Source: Oceanobacillus_B kapialis (GTDB taxonomy: Bacteria > Bacillota > Bacilli > Bacillales > Amphibacillaceae). Taken from it: 64,000 bases of DNA. The notes under the pieces were generated by a model. That model saw nothing but the letters and a program-made list of their open reading frames with translations, did no database searches and was not told where the DNA came from. A program made the translations under genes and the position numbers. Shown piece after piece: positions 16,589 through 25,450 of the stretch (position 1 is its first letter; every line of letters begins with the position of its first letter). The DNA lies in the NCBI RefSeq assembly GCF_042685265.1, contig NZ_JBHUMX010000040.1; one strand, 5' to 3'.

Positions 16589-18205
16589 ATGATGCACGTC
16601 CCAATGACCGTCGGTGCCATGATGGAACATGCAGAGAAGTTTTTCCCAAAAAAGCTTGTCCACTCCCAAACACATGACAAGCTACATTCTTTAAGTTACA
16701 AAGAAATTGGGGAACGGGTACGAAAGCTAATGAGCACTTTCACAGAGCTTGGTATTAAAAAGGGTGACAAAATTGGCACACTGGCCTGGAACCACCACAG
16801 ACATTTAGAGATTTACTTTGCTGCTCCAGGTATGAACGCTGTCCTGCACACCATTAATATTCGCCTCACCCCAGAACACATCATCTATATTATTAATCAC
16901 GCAGAGGATAAACTATTATTAGTTGATGAAGATATCCTTCCGCTTGTGGAACAGATTAAAGATCAGTTAACCACCGTTGAAGCCTTCATTGTCATGACAG
17001 ATAAACCGGAACTTCCTGATTCGTCTCTACATCCTTTATACTCCTATGAAGAAATAATCAGCACTGGCGATGCCACCTTCCCTTTTAGTAAAGACATTGA
17101 TGAAAATGACCCTGCTGGTATGTGTTACACCTCTGCTACAACCGGGAAGCCAAAGGGTGTCACGTATTCTCACAGGGGGATCGTCCTGCATAGTTTTGCA
17201 CTCGGGCTCGCTGACTCTGCCGCTATATCAGAATCTGATGTCTCCATGCCTGTTGTCCCGCAATTTCATGTAAATGCATGGGGCACACCCTTTGCCTGTA
17301 CATGGTTTGGCGCTACTCAAGTGTTGCCTGGTCCGCGCTTCACCCCAGAACGACTGGCAACCTTTATAGAGAAATTCCGTGTAACCATATCAGCCGGCGT
17401 ACCAACTATTTGGATAGGACTGCTGCAAGAACTGGAGAAGGGAAATTATGATACATCTAGTTTAAGAGCTGTATTATGCGGTGGATCTGCTGCCCCATTT
17501 GGATTAATCCAAGCGTTTGAAGAAAAATACAATATTCCTTTTTACCATGCATATGGCGCCACTGAAACCACTCCATTAGCAACCATATCTCGATTGAAAA
17601 GTTACCAGCATGGCTTAACCAAAGAAGAAAAGTTAAGAGAGCGATCCAGACAAGGGATTCTCGTTCCAGGTCTTGAAATGAAGGTCAAAGGAAAAGCGGG
17701 CGACGTTGCATGGGATGATCAAGAAATGGGCGAATTACTCATACGTGGAAACTGGATAGCAAGTGAGTATTATAAAGATGATCGCAGTGAACAAGCATTT
17801 CAGGAGGGGTGGTTTCATACGGGAGATGTTGTCACGGTAGACGAGGAAGGCACGATTAAAATAGTTGACCGAACAAAGGATTTAATTAAAAGTGGTGGTG
17901 AGTGGATTTCGTCGGTCGAAATTGAAAACGCTATCATGAGTTACCCGGATGTTTTAGAAGCAAGCGTAGTTGCCATTCCGGATGCTAAGTGGCAGGAAAG
18001 GCCTATCGCCTGTGTTGTTTTAAAAGATGGCGTGAAAGAAGAAGGTGTAAAAGAGGCCTTGCTAGCATTTTTAGAGCCCCAGTTTGCTAAGTATTGGATC
18101 CCAGATGATGTTTTGTTCTATAATGAAATACCGAAAACCTCTGTCGGGAAGTTTTTAAAACGCCAATTAAGAGATCAAGTTAAAGATCATTATCAAATAA
18201 AGTGA
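16589..18205 (+). CDS. Medium/long-chain acyl-CoA synthetase (AlkK-like AMP-forming ligase)
   Basis: This 538-residue ANL-superfamily enzyme activates a fatty acid to acyl-CoA through an acyl-adenylate. The P-loop is YTSATTGKPKGV (about 179-190), the A5 region reads YGATETTP, the A8 hinge is VDRTKDLIKSGGEW, and the C-terminal lysine lies in KTSVGKFLKRQ (near 525). The P-loop has Ala where Gly is normal (TSGTTG). AAGGAG lies ten bases before the ATG. The last codons overlap the start of a dispersed repeat copy. Chain length cannot be told; AlkK-like medium-chain enzymes are closest by eye. Confidence 0.87.
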   Translation: MMHVPMTVGAMMEHAEKFFPKKLVHSQTHDKLHSLSYKEIGERVRKLMSTFTELGIKKGDKIGTLAWNHHRHLEIYFAAPGMNAVLHTINIRLTPEHIIYIINHAEDKLLLVDEDILPLVEQIKDQLTTVEAFIVMTDKPELPDSSLHPLYSYEEIISTGDATFPFSKDIDENDPAGMCYTSATTGKPKGVTYSHRGIVLHSFALGLADSAAISESDVSMPVVPQFHVNAWGTPFACTWFGATQVLPGPRFTPERLATFIEKFRVTISAGVPTIWIGLLQELEKGNYDTSSLRAVLCGGSAAPFGLIQAFEEKYNIPFYHAYGATETTPLATISRLKSYQHGLTKEEKLRERSRQGILVPGLEMKVKGKAGDVAWDDQEMGELLIRGNWIASEYYKDDRSEQAFQEGWFHTGDVVTVDEEGTIKIVDRTKDLIKSGGEWISSVEIENAIMSYPDVLEASVVAIPDAKWQERPIACVVLKDGVKEEGVKEALLAFLEPQFAKYWIPDDVLFYNEIPKTSVGKFLKRQLRDQVKDHYQIK

Positions 18206-18280
18206 ACTTCATTTGATGGGCTATCCTCTACCTCCACCAAATGTTAGTTAAAAGAATCAGACCTTTACTGGCAGTTAACG
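18196..18280 (+). repeat. Dispersed intergenic repeat, copy B
   Basis: It begins AAATAAAGTGAACTTCATTTG-like, inside the last codons of the acyl-CoA synthetase gene, whose TGA falls in the repeat. It continues with CACCAAATGTTAGTT and AGAATCAGACCTTTACTGG. It matches copies A (3911) and C (62561). Confidence 0.7.
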
Positions 18281-18298
18281 TCGATTAACTGCCTCTTT
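18270..18298 (+). terminator. Terminator built from the end of repeat copy B
   Basis: GGCAGTTAA and TTAACTGCC form a 9-bp stem around a 6-base loop, followed by TCTTT. The left arm is the CAGTTAA end of the repeat. Confidence 0.55.
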
Positions 18299-18519
18299 AC
18301 TATTATATGGGAATTGCATAGACACCTCCCAATTTACCATCATTCTAGCTTTTCTACTTCATAATTCCTCAATTCTATTCTTTCCAATAACCCTCTACAA
18401 TTCTTGACAATTTTTCGAAAATTCAATACTATATAACTAATTATTTAGTTTTGTCGCAATTTTCCACCTCAGAACTCGTTCCACTGGCCTATTTTCAGTG
18501 ATCAGTCCAGGCCTTTTTG

Positions 18520-18546
18520 GCAACGTTAACACCGTGTTTGCAACGT
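18520..18546 (+). promoter_or_regulatory. Direct repeat GCAACGT x2, 20 bp apart
   Basis: GCAACGT occurs at 18520-18526 and exactly 20 bp on at 18540-18546, with T/G-rich flanks in both. The second copy overlaps the -35 of the hydrolase/regulator unit, as expected for an operator read by the linked regulator. Confidence 0.35.
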
Positions 18547-18566
18547 CTATTCTACCTGACTAATTA
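18538..18566 (+). promoter_or_regulatory. Candidate promoter of the serine hydrolase/regulator unit
   Basis: TTGCAA (18538-18543) and TAATTA (18561-18566) are 17 bp apart, about 22 bp before the start codon. Confidence 0.4.
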
Positions 18567-18588
18567 AACTAGAAAGGATAATGATTGT

Positions 18589-19401
18589 ATGGACTTCGAA
18601 CAGCTAAACACGTCTATTAGAAGAGAACTTGAAGGAATGGATGCGCATTTTTCTGTACTCATTGCTTCTGATGAGGGAAATTTGGCTATTAACGATAAAA
18701 TCGTACGTCCGGCAGCTAGTCTTGCAAAGCTACCCATATTATTAGAGGCATGCCGCCAAATAGATAGTGAAAAACTGCACCCTGATAAGCTTGTCTACCT
18801 GGAAGAAGAGCAATTTGTTGGAGGATCAGGGGTTATCTCTTACCTTACCAACTGTCATATATACAGTTACATGAACTTAATAGAGCTAATGATCATGGTT
18901 TCTGATAATACAGCTGCCAATGTACTGCTGGACACACTAGGGATGGAAGCAGTTAATCGAACGATTAAAAATCTTGAAATGTCTAATACCAGTATCAAGC
19001 GTAAATTTATGGATACAAAAGCACAGGAAATAGGGAAAGAAAATTATACGACAGCAAGCGATATGGTTACTTTATTAAAGGAAATCTTAACGTATATCTC
19101 TTATCAGCCTAGTAAAAGTAGCGAGATATTACAGAATATCCTTTCCAAGCAGCAGCTTACAAAAAAGCTCTGCAACCACTCACATCCACGTAAGCCTGCA
19201 ACCATCTTCCATAAGACTGGTGAGTTATTAGGAGTTGTGCATGATACTACTGTTTTAGAATATAACGAGGAAAGATTTTATATCGTAGTATTGAGCGAGG
19301 GCTTAACATCTAACGCAGAAGGACAGCATATTATTGCAAAAGTAAAGAAGATTGCATCCGATTATTTATTAGCAGTGTCAATATCTACCTTATCTAATTA
19401 A
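18589..19401 (+). CDS. Class A beta-lactamase-fold serine hydrolase, cytosolic
   Basis: The 270-residue protein carries the penicillin-recognising triad: Ser44-Leu-Ala-Lys47, Ser105-Asp-Asn107 and Lys209-Thr-Gly211. There is no signal peptide and no clear class A Glu166 motif; the matching region reads KAQEIGKENYTTA. It is therefore more likely an esterase or peptidase, or a beta-lactamase-like hydrolase, than a resistance enzyme. AAAGGA precedes the start. The next gene, a sensor-type regulator, begins 17 bp after its stop, so the two are probably coexpressed. Confidence 0.8.
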   Translation: MDFEQLNTSIRRELEGMDAHFSVLIASDEGNLAINDKIVRPAASLAKLPILLEACRQIDSEKLHPDKLVYLEEEQFVGGSGVISYLTNCHIYSYMNLIELMIMVSDNTAANVLLDTLGMEAVNRTIKNLEMSNTSIKRKFMDTKAQEIGKENYTTASDMVTLLKEILTYISYQPSKSSEILQNILSKQQLTKKLCNHSHPRKPATIFHKTGELLGVVHDTTVLEYNEERFYIVVLSEGLTSNAEGQHIIAKVKKIASDYLLAVSISTLSN

Positions 19402-19418
19402 TAGTAGGAGTGTCCCTG

Positions 19419-20705
19419 ATGAAAGCGAAAGTAGCAGTGATAGGCCCAGAAGATACAGTTATACGAATTCAACAATTAAAAAAGGAGTCCTCTCCTTACG
19501 AGCTTTTACCCTTTACTTATACAGAATCAAGTGAAACACCTGCCTTACTTGAACAATCCTTGCTCTGTAATATCTTTTTATTTACTGAGTCTATCGCTTA
19601 TTTATACGTGAAAGAAATAGTTGAAAAACGACGCCTTTCTATAGTGGTGGTGGATTGCGATGAATACAACCTTACTACATCTCTTCTCCAGCTATGTCTG
19701 AATGAACAACCATATACTCGATTTTCGCTTGATGGAGTTACAAAAGATGTAGTTCAACGCGCACAAATCCCATTAAACTCTACAGGCGTGGAGTTACTCC
19801 CTATCTATGAGGAAGAAGTAGCAGAAAAGAAGATTGAGAGCATTCTAAACCATCACCGAAACTATTGGGCAAGTGGTCGTACGGAGTATGCATTAACAGC
19901 TTATAAGGAAATAGCCCGACAACTAGAAGCAGAAAATATTGCTGTCTGGCATATGGACCAACCCGATTCATGTTATAAACTGGCCTTGGAAAAACTTGAA
20001 AAACGTATCGCTTTCCACACCAGGGCTTCTACACAGATTGTTATTGGATATTTTCGCTTCAAACATGTAGAACAGATGCCCACTTCCTTAAAAGCAATGA
20101 TTCTTTATAGGAGGTTATCTGAACTAGAACTTCTCCTACAAGCATTTGCATCCAAACAGGATGCCATTTTGCTGCGTAGTGACCAGGATGGGGTTGTTAT
20201 AATTGGATCACGGAAGCTACTGGATTATTTAAGCAAGCACTATACAAAATTCCCCTTGATCCGTAAGATTAAGGAGCACATACAAGAACCGGTTGGGATT
20301 GGCTTTGGACTTGGATTCACTTCTCTACAGGCCCACCAGCATGCTATGATGGCTTTAGAAAAGACAGCAGAAGAACAAGAAAGCTCATGCTATATTGTAA
20401 ACGAAAGTCAGGTAAAACTCGGACCTTTAGGGGTCAAAAAACATATCAATGCATCGTTTTTATACCAAGCCCTCATCCATGAAGCGAAACTTAATAATGA
20501 ACTATCCTACAATTTTATTGAATTTATTACGTTACGTAATAATAAGCCTTTCTCCTCCAGTGATGTGGCAGACTACTATCGTGTCACAAAACGAAGTGCA
20601 GAGCGAACAATTAATAAGCTCTTGTCAGCAGAAATTATTAAAATTGCTGGAACAGAACGGCCATACCAGAGAGGCCGTCCCAGAAAGCTATTTGCATTAC
20701 TCTAG
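19419..20705 (+). CDS. Multidomain transcriptional regulator with cyclase-like and winged-helix domains
   Basis: The 428-residue protein appears to have three parts. The N-terminal part (about 1-115) opens KAKVAVIGPEDTVIRIQQL and resembles a PrpR-N or binding-protein-like sensor. The middle (about 150-330) includes IGFGLGFTSLQAHQHAMMALE, reminiscent of degenerate GGDEF or GTP cyclohydrolase III-like folds. The C-terminal winged helix (about 355-428) contains SSDVADYYRVTKRSAERTINKLL. No GGDEF active site is present. ATG 19419 is chosen because TAGGAG lies eight bases before it. It likely senses a small molecule and controls the upstream hydrolase gene. I do not know a characterised member. Confidence 0.6.
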   Translation: MKAKVAVIGPEDTVIRIQQLKKESSPYELLPFTYTESSETPALLEQSLLCNIFLFTESIAYLYVKEIVEKRRLSIVVVDCDEYNLTTSLLQLCLNEQPYTRFSLDGVTKDVVQRAQIPLNSTGVELLPIYEEEVAEKKIESILNHHRNYWASGRTEYALTAYKEIARQLEAENIAVWHMDQPDSCYKLALEKLEKRIAFHTRASTQIVIGYFRFKHVEQMPTSLKAMILYRRLSELELLLQAFASKQDAILLRSDQDGVVIIGSRKLLDYLSKHYTKFPLIRKIKEHIQEPVGIGFGLGFTSLQAHQHAMMALEKTAEEQESSCYIVNESQVKLGPLGVKKHINASFLYQALIHEAKLNNELSYNFIEFITLRNNKPFSSSDVADYYRVTKRSAERTINKLLSAEIIKIAGTERPYQRGRPRKLFALL

Positions 20706-20726
20706 TTAAGAGAGTTGCAGGCTACG

Positions 20727-21059
20727 TCATTCACTTTTATAACCGTTACTTTCCGCAAGTATGGAAATGGCCTCGACGTAGTCTTCCTGCTCTACTTTTC
20801 CTTCCAATAAATGTGTTAATTCTTGCGATTTCTCGTCATGATCATCCGTAACATCTGCCATTCCTATTCCCATAGCCCCAGAACCTGTACTCATTGATCC
20901 AGGTGTCCCAATTCCAACGATAGGGAAATAAGTTGCACGCTTATCTCCATTTGGTAGTTCGTCTACCAGCATATCCGATACGCGAAGTTTTTCCAATTTT
21001 GCTTTCGCTGTTTCTGCATCGTTTTCCGATTTAAAATAAGCAACAAAGCTTTTCGACAT
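20727..21059 (-). CDS. Small hypothetical protein, 110 aa
   Basis: This soluble 110-residue protein opens with FVAYFKSENDAETAKAKLEKL, an alpha/beta start like that of stress proteins with ferredoxin-like folds (YflT type). It has a Gly/Ser/Met-rich loop (about 50-67) and an acidic C-terminal half. AAAGGA lies about 11 bases before the ATG. It converges with the regulator gene across only 21 bp, with no obvious terminator. The function is unknown and the YflT-like idea is weak. Confidence 0.6.
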   Translation of the reverse strand: MSKSFVAYFKSENDAETAKAKLEKLRVSDMLVDELPNGDKRATYFPIVGIGTPGSMSTGSGAMGIGMADVTDDHDEKSQELTHLLEGKVEQEDYVEAISILAESNGYKSE

Positions 21060-21182
21060 CTTAACAACATCCTTTCAATTTTACTTTCACTATTCCCTGT
21101 TCCCAAAGTTCTAATCAAGTTATATATAAAGCTAGTATGCCTGAGATGTTCCCCTTTTGGACGCAAACCCATACCAAAAAGC

Positions 21183-21229
21183 CGGGCAACGTTGAATCAA
21201 TGCTTACATAATTGATTCAACGTTGCCCG
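21183..21229 (-). terminator. Strong terminator after the SNF2 helicase gene
   Basis: A perfect 19-bp stem (outer CGGGCAACG with CGTTGCCCG) with a 9-base loop is followed on the minus strand by CTTTTTGG. Confidence 0.9.
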
Positions 21230-21261
21230 ACTATATCCTGAAACGTATTGCTATTTCATAT

Positions 21262-24200
21262 TTAAATATTTAACAATTCACGTACATCTTCTTCACTAAG
21301 TCCTGAGAGCATCGCTTCCCCAGGCTGGATGACTTGATCAATTAACTCCCGCTTCTTTTGCTGGAGGTCATAGATTTTTTCTTCAATGGTTCCCTCTGCA
21401 ATAAGGCGAATAACCTGGACCACATTTTTTTGACCGAATCGATGTGCCCTCCCTGTTGCTTGATCCTCTACAGCGGGATTCCACCAGAGATCATATAAAA
21501 TAACAGTATCTGCGCCTGTCAGGTTAAGCCCTGTTCCTCCAGCTTTTAAGGAAATTAGAAAAACATTATTTTCTCCCTTGTTGAACCGTTCACTCATTTC
21601 AACACGTTCCTGTGATGGTGTTTGGCCATGCAAATAAAAATAGTCAATGTCTTCCTTTTGTAACTGTTGAATGATAATTTCATGCATGCTGGTGAACTGC
21701 GAGAATATTAGCATGCGCTTCCCATTTCCAATGGCATTTCTCACGGTGTCCATCAATTGCTCAAGCTTTCCTGACTGTCCTTCATAGTTTTCAATGAACA
21801 TGGAAGGGTGACAGCAAATTTGTCTTAAACGGGTTAAGCCAGCAAGGATTTTCATCCTGTTTTGCTGAAAGCCGCTTTCCTTCATGGACTGCGCTGCTTC
21901 TATTTGCAATTGCCTATGGTACCCAAGATAAAGGTCCTTCTGTTCCTTCGTGAGTGCTGACACATGTACAGACTCAATCTTTTCAGGAAGCTCCTTTAGC
22001 ACATCTTTCTTTAACCTGCGTAAAATAAACGGTTTTGTAATAAGGGCTATCTTTTCGTTAGAAAGCTGCTTAAACTCCCGTTGTTTAGGCATAAGTCCAG
22101 GCAATACGACCTGAAAAATGGCCCACAGTTCATCAATTGAATTCTCAATGGGCGTACCACTTAAAGCAAACCTTCTGCCCGATTTAATTTCCCGAATTGC
22201 CTGGGAGGTTTTGGTTACATAATTTTTAATGTATTGCGCCTCGTCCAGGATCAAGGTTTGGAATCTCAGCTCTCTGTAATACTCGATATCCTGCCGTAAC
22301 GTAGCATAGGAAGTGATCCACACATCTTTTTCCTTTTCTTCTACTAATCGCTTCCTTCTCTCTGCAGGTGTTCCCGTTAAGACCGCTACTGAAAGGTTAG
22401 GAACAAATTTTTCACATTCATTTTTCCAGTTGTAGACAACAGAGGAAGGTGCAACAATTAAATGCGGTAAATCACTAGGCTCTGATGCGATGTAGGCGAT
22501 ACTTTGCAACGTTTTCCCCAATCCCATATCATCTGCCAAAATTCCACCAAGATGATAGTGACTTAATGATTTAAACCACTGGTATCCTGTATGCTGATAA
22601 TTCCTCAAGGTTGCCTGCAGGTTCTCCGGCAACGGATAGACCTGTTCCTCTGGTGACTTTAACTGATTTAACAATTTCCGGAAAGAAGGATCATAGTTTT
22701 TATTTGTTTCAATTAAGGCATCCACCTGAGTGCCCCTATATACGGGCATTTGTAAATTACCTGTCTCGAGATCCTTTTTATCTATATCCATGTCTTCAAA
22801 GAACTGTTTCATGGAACTAAACTCTTCCCCTTCTAAGGAAAGCAGTGCTCCATTATCCAAGCGGTAATACCGTTTCTTTTCAACCACTGCTTGAAGAATA
22901 CTGGAGACTTCCTCATCCTTTACGCCTTCAATATCAAAACCGATTTCCAGAAGATTGGACGAGGATTCAAGCCTTACGCTTGTATTCGGCATTGGTTCCC
23001 TATCCATAATGAAGTTACGAATTTCAGAGGTCAGGAAGAGTTCGAGATGCTCATCAAGCAGTGGAAGCACGTAATAGAGAAATTCATAAAATTGCTCTTC
23101 TGCTTCTGCTTCAATATAAAGCTCTCTTCCATTGTATTTAAAATTCGCATATTCAATGAGCTGCATAATCTGCTGCTCTTTTTCAACATCGCGAATAATG
23201 ATGATGTCATGCTCAACCCTGCCACCAAATGGGTTAATTTGATAGTCACCATAATGGTATTCCAGATTTCCGACAATCCAGTTGTCGTTTACTTCTAGAT
23301 ACATTTTCGCTCTTAGCGGGAGCTGGACAATCTCTTCTGTCACCTTATCGGATATCTCTACCTCTCCGACCTTTTTAAGTGAGGGTAAAACTTCCGATAA
23401 AAACGTATCAGCCTGCTGTTTTGTAATGGGAAGCTCCAAATTAGATAAGCCAAATTGACTTACTTGCTCTACAACAGGGATTTGCTCCTTTGTTGGGAAA
23501 TAAAAATATCCATCGGCAAACAGCATTTGATAATGACGAAAATACACACTGTTTTGTAGTTCTGGCATGTTTAAAATAAGCTCATCTCTTGTATTTTTTG
23601 ATAAAGAAAACTGAAACGGCAGCTCAGATTCAACGATGCTCACTTCATTATAGTTTTGTTTTCCTGTTTGGACGGTAAAATCACGTTCCACCAGCTTCTC
23701 CAGTAAAGCTTTAGCAGCTAATGGCGGAATCGTAATATAGCGATTGTCTTTTCGGTGTGATGAAATAAACCTATGGTCCTCATATATTTGCTCATTATTA
23801 ATAATTTCCTGCAATGCCTCGAAAATAGCTATGTCCTGTTGAGCCACATAATGATGATCCGGGCTGTAGGTAAATGTCTTTGTGAAATAATGCTCATGCC
23901 CATTTAAAACATTGCCTAATAGCTGGTTAGCGTCTTTTACGACAAAACAACGACTCTCACCTGCTTTAAGTTCAAGCAACAAATTATGGTCAAACGTCCA
24001 GCTACCGAAATATTGGACATGCATCCCCTTCTTTTCCGGCAGGATGTCATGTGTATGATTCGCTTGCTGTACACTGGTTAATGCCTCTATAAAATGTTCC
24101 GTTGTCTGGTAGTCAAATTGTGGAGTCGCCGGCGGTCTGCTCGATTCTTTCTGTGCAATACTAATTAATGTTGCAGCAACATGCTTGCAAGATCCGTATG

Positions 24201-24429
24201 TATCGAAAGCAGGGCAATCACAATAGGTGTCAATTGACCCTGAAGCAAACTGGCTCATATTAATTTCCACAAAATAATCCTCCGACCCTTTTACTGTTGC
24301 GGTCCAGACACGGTAGTTAAGATCATATAAAAGATCCATTACGTTTCCTCGTTTATAATATTCCAGTCCACGCTTGTAAATAATGGCCGGAAAAAGCTTT
24401 TGGATGTTAATATCACTGAAACTTTTCAA
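21262..24429 (-). CDS. SWIM zinc-finger SNF2-family helicase (YwqA-like)
   Basis: The 1055-residue protein begins with a SWIM zinc finger (YCDCPAF...SCKHVAA, about 69-85), followed by a bacterial SNF2-associated middle region and an SNF2 ATPase. Motifs seen are Walker A DDMGLGKT (about 630), DEAQ in LDEAQYIKN (about 725), GRRFALSGTPIENS, and helicase C QATGRAHRFGQKN. It should be an ATP-driven DNA translocase acting on DNA-protein complexes. The start is TTG 24429, with AGAAGGTAGG upstream at a rather long spacing. It is monocistronic with its own terminator. Confidence 0.9.
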   Translation of the reverse strand: MKSFSDINIQKLFPAIIYKRGLEYYKRGNVMDLLYDLNYRVWTATVKGSEDYFVEINMSQFASGSIDTYCDCPAFDTYGSCKHVAATLISIAQKESSRPPATPQFDYQTTEHFIEALTSVQQANHTHDILPEKKGMHVQYFGSWTFDHNLLLELKAGESRCFVVKDANQLLGNVLNGHEHYFTKTFTYSPDHHYVAQQDIAIFEALQEIINNEQIYEDHRFISSHRKDNRYITIPPLAAKALLEKLVERDFTVQTGKQNYNEVSIVESELPFQFSLSKNTRDELILNMPELQNSVYFRHYQMLFADGYFYFPTKEQIPVVEQVSQFGLSNLELPITKQQADTFLSEVLPSLKKVGEVEISDKVTEEIVQLPLRAKMYLEVNDNWIVGNLEYHYGDYQINPFGGRVEHDIIIIRDVEKEQQIMQLIEYANFKYNGRELYIEAEAEEQFYEFLYYVLPLLDEHLELFLTSEIRNFIMDREPMPNTSVRLESSSNLLEIGFDIEGVKDEEVSSILQAVVEKKRYYRLDNGALLSLEGEEFSSMKQFFEDMDIDKKDLETGNLQMPVYRGTQVDALIETNKNYDPSFRKLLNQLKSPEEQVYPLPENLQATLRNYQHTGYQWFKSLSHYHLGGILADDMGLGKTLQSIAYIASEPSDLPHLIVAPSSVVYNWKNECEKFVPNLSVAVLTGTPAERRKRLVEEKEKDVWITSYATLRQDIEYYRELRFQTLILDEAQYIKNYVTKTSQAIREIKSGRRFALSGTPIENSIDELWAIFQVVLPGLMPKQREFKQLSNEKIALITKPFILRRLKKDVLKELPEKIESVHVSALTKEQKDLYLGYHRQLQIEAAQSMKESGFQQNRMKILAGLTRLRQICCHPSMFIENYEGQSGKLEQLMDTVRNAIGNGKRMLIFSQFTSMHEIIIQQLQKEDIDYFYLHGQTPSQERVEMSERFNKGENNVFLISLKAGGTGLNLTGADTVILYDLWWNPAVEDQATGRAHRFGQKNVVQVIRLIAEGTIEEKIYDLQQKKRELIDQVIQPGEAMLSGLSEEDVRELLNI

Positions 24430-24573
24430 TATACTAGCAACCTACCTTCTACCGTTCTTCTCTCCATTGTAAACGAGTTCCCTCTGTTTTTAAACTATTC
24501 CCTTTCTTTAAGGATAGGATGAGAATCCTAATAATATACCCAATTATCGCCATCCCCTTCGTTATAGCTATTC

Positions 24574-24587
24574 TTACAAAACTGTAA
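24574..24587 (+). promoter_or_regulatory. Candidate BceR/YxdJ-type operator before the BceAB transporter
   Basis: TTACA-AAAC-TGTAA is an exact inverted repeat of the form recalled for Bce-type response regulators. It lies 21 bp upstream of a weak -35. The only other exact copy noticed is at 2534-2547. Confidence 0.6.
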
Positions 24588-24608
24588 GCTACCTGAAAGA
24601 TAGATACA

Positions 24609-24637
24609 TACCACCTACGAAACATCCTGCTTACAAT
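24609..24637 (+). promoter_or_regulatory. Candidate activator-dependent promoter of the BceAB operon
   Basis: A good -10, TACAAT (24632-24637), has a non-consensus TACCAC at the -35 position after 17 bp, typical of a promoter needing an activator. Confidence 0.45.
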
Positions 24638-24670
24638 GTAAATAGATTAAGAATATTGGAGGTAAGTGTT

Positions 24671-25435
24671 ATGAAACAAGCAGTACTTGATGTACATCAA
24701 CTAAATAAAGTCTACGGAAAAAAGAATGAAAAACAGTTCCATGCTTTGAACGGGGTATCCTTCGCCATGGCTGAAGGTGAGTTTGTTGGCGTAATGGGGC
24801 CTTCTGGTGCAGGGAAAACAACCTTACTTAATGTTATTTCCACACTAGATACCGCAACAAACGGCTCGGTGAAAATTGCCGGAACAGACATTACAACGAT
24901 GAAGCAAGGGCAACTTGCTGATTTCCGTTCCAGTCAGCTTGGCTTTATTTTTCAGGACTTCAACCTGTTAGAAAATCTAACTGTGTATGAAAATATAGCC
25001 CTGCCACTTTCTTTACAGGGCGTTTCGGTAAGAAAAATAAAACCCGCTGTAGAGAATGTGGCGGCAAAGCTAGGGATACAATCGATTTTAAAAAAGTACC
25101 CTGTAACCATCTCCGGCGGGCAGAAGCAACGAGTAGCTGCTGCTCGGGCATTAGTTCATGAACCGGCCTTAATTTTGGCAGATGAGCCAACCGGTGCCCT
25201 TGACTCCAAAAATGCCCGAAGTCTAATGGAGACCTTGGTGCATTTAAATGACAACCATGGCACCTCCATCATGCTTGTCACACATGACCCGTTAAGTGCC
25301 AGCTATTGCGAACGAATTCTGTTTATTCAGGATGGACAACTATTCAAAGAAATTCACCGAGACGGCAGCAGAAGTGCATTTCATCAGCAAATCCTTGACG
25401 TACTTGCACAATTTGCGTCACCGGATTTGGATTAG
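24671..25435 (+). CDS. BceA/YxdL-type ABC transporter ATP-binding protein
   Basis: The 254-residue ATPase has Walker A GPSGAGKTT, a Q-loop in FIFQDFNLLENLTVYENIALPL, signature SGGQKQR and Walker B LILADEPTGALDS. The wording is that of the peptide-antibiotic resistance (BceA/PsdA/YxdL) group. ATG 24671 is used, with GGAGG eight bases upstream; an upstream in-frame start would include this site. The permease follows 15 bp later. Together they would remove or sense cell-wall-active peptides. No histidine kinase or response regulator is encoded nearby. Confidence 0.9.
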   Translation: MKQAVLDVHQLNKVYGKKNEKQFHALNGVSFAMAEGEFVGVMGPSGAGKTTLLNVISTLDTATNGSVKIAGTDITTMKQGQLADFRSSQLGFIFQDFNLLENLTVYENIALPLSLQGVSVRKIKPAVENVAAKLGIQSILKKYPVTISGGQKQRVAAARALVHEPALILADEPTGALDSKNARSLMETLVHLNDNHGTSIMLVTHDPLSASYCERILFIQDGQLFKEIHRDGSRSAFHQQILDVLAQFASPDLD

Positions 25436-25450
25436 AAGGGAGAGATCAAT

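Noticed and set aside
22891..23298. A 135-codon plus-strand frame inside the SNF2 gene
   Set aside because: It is antisense to a well-recognised helicase and has no start signals.
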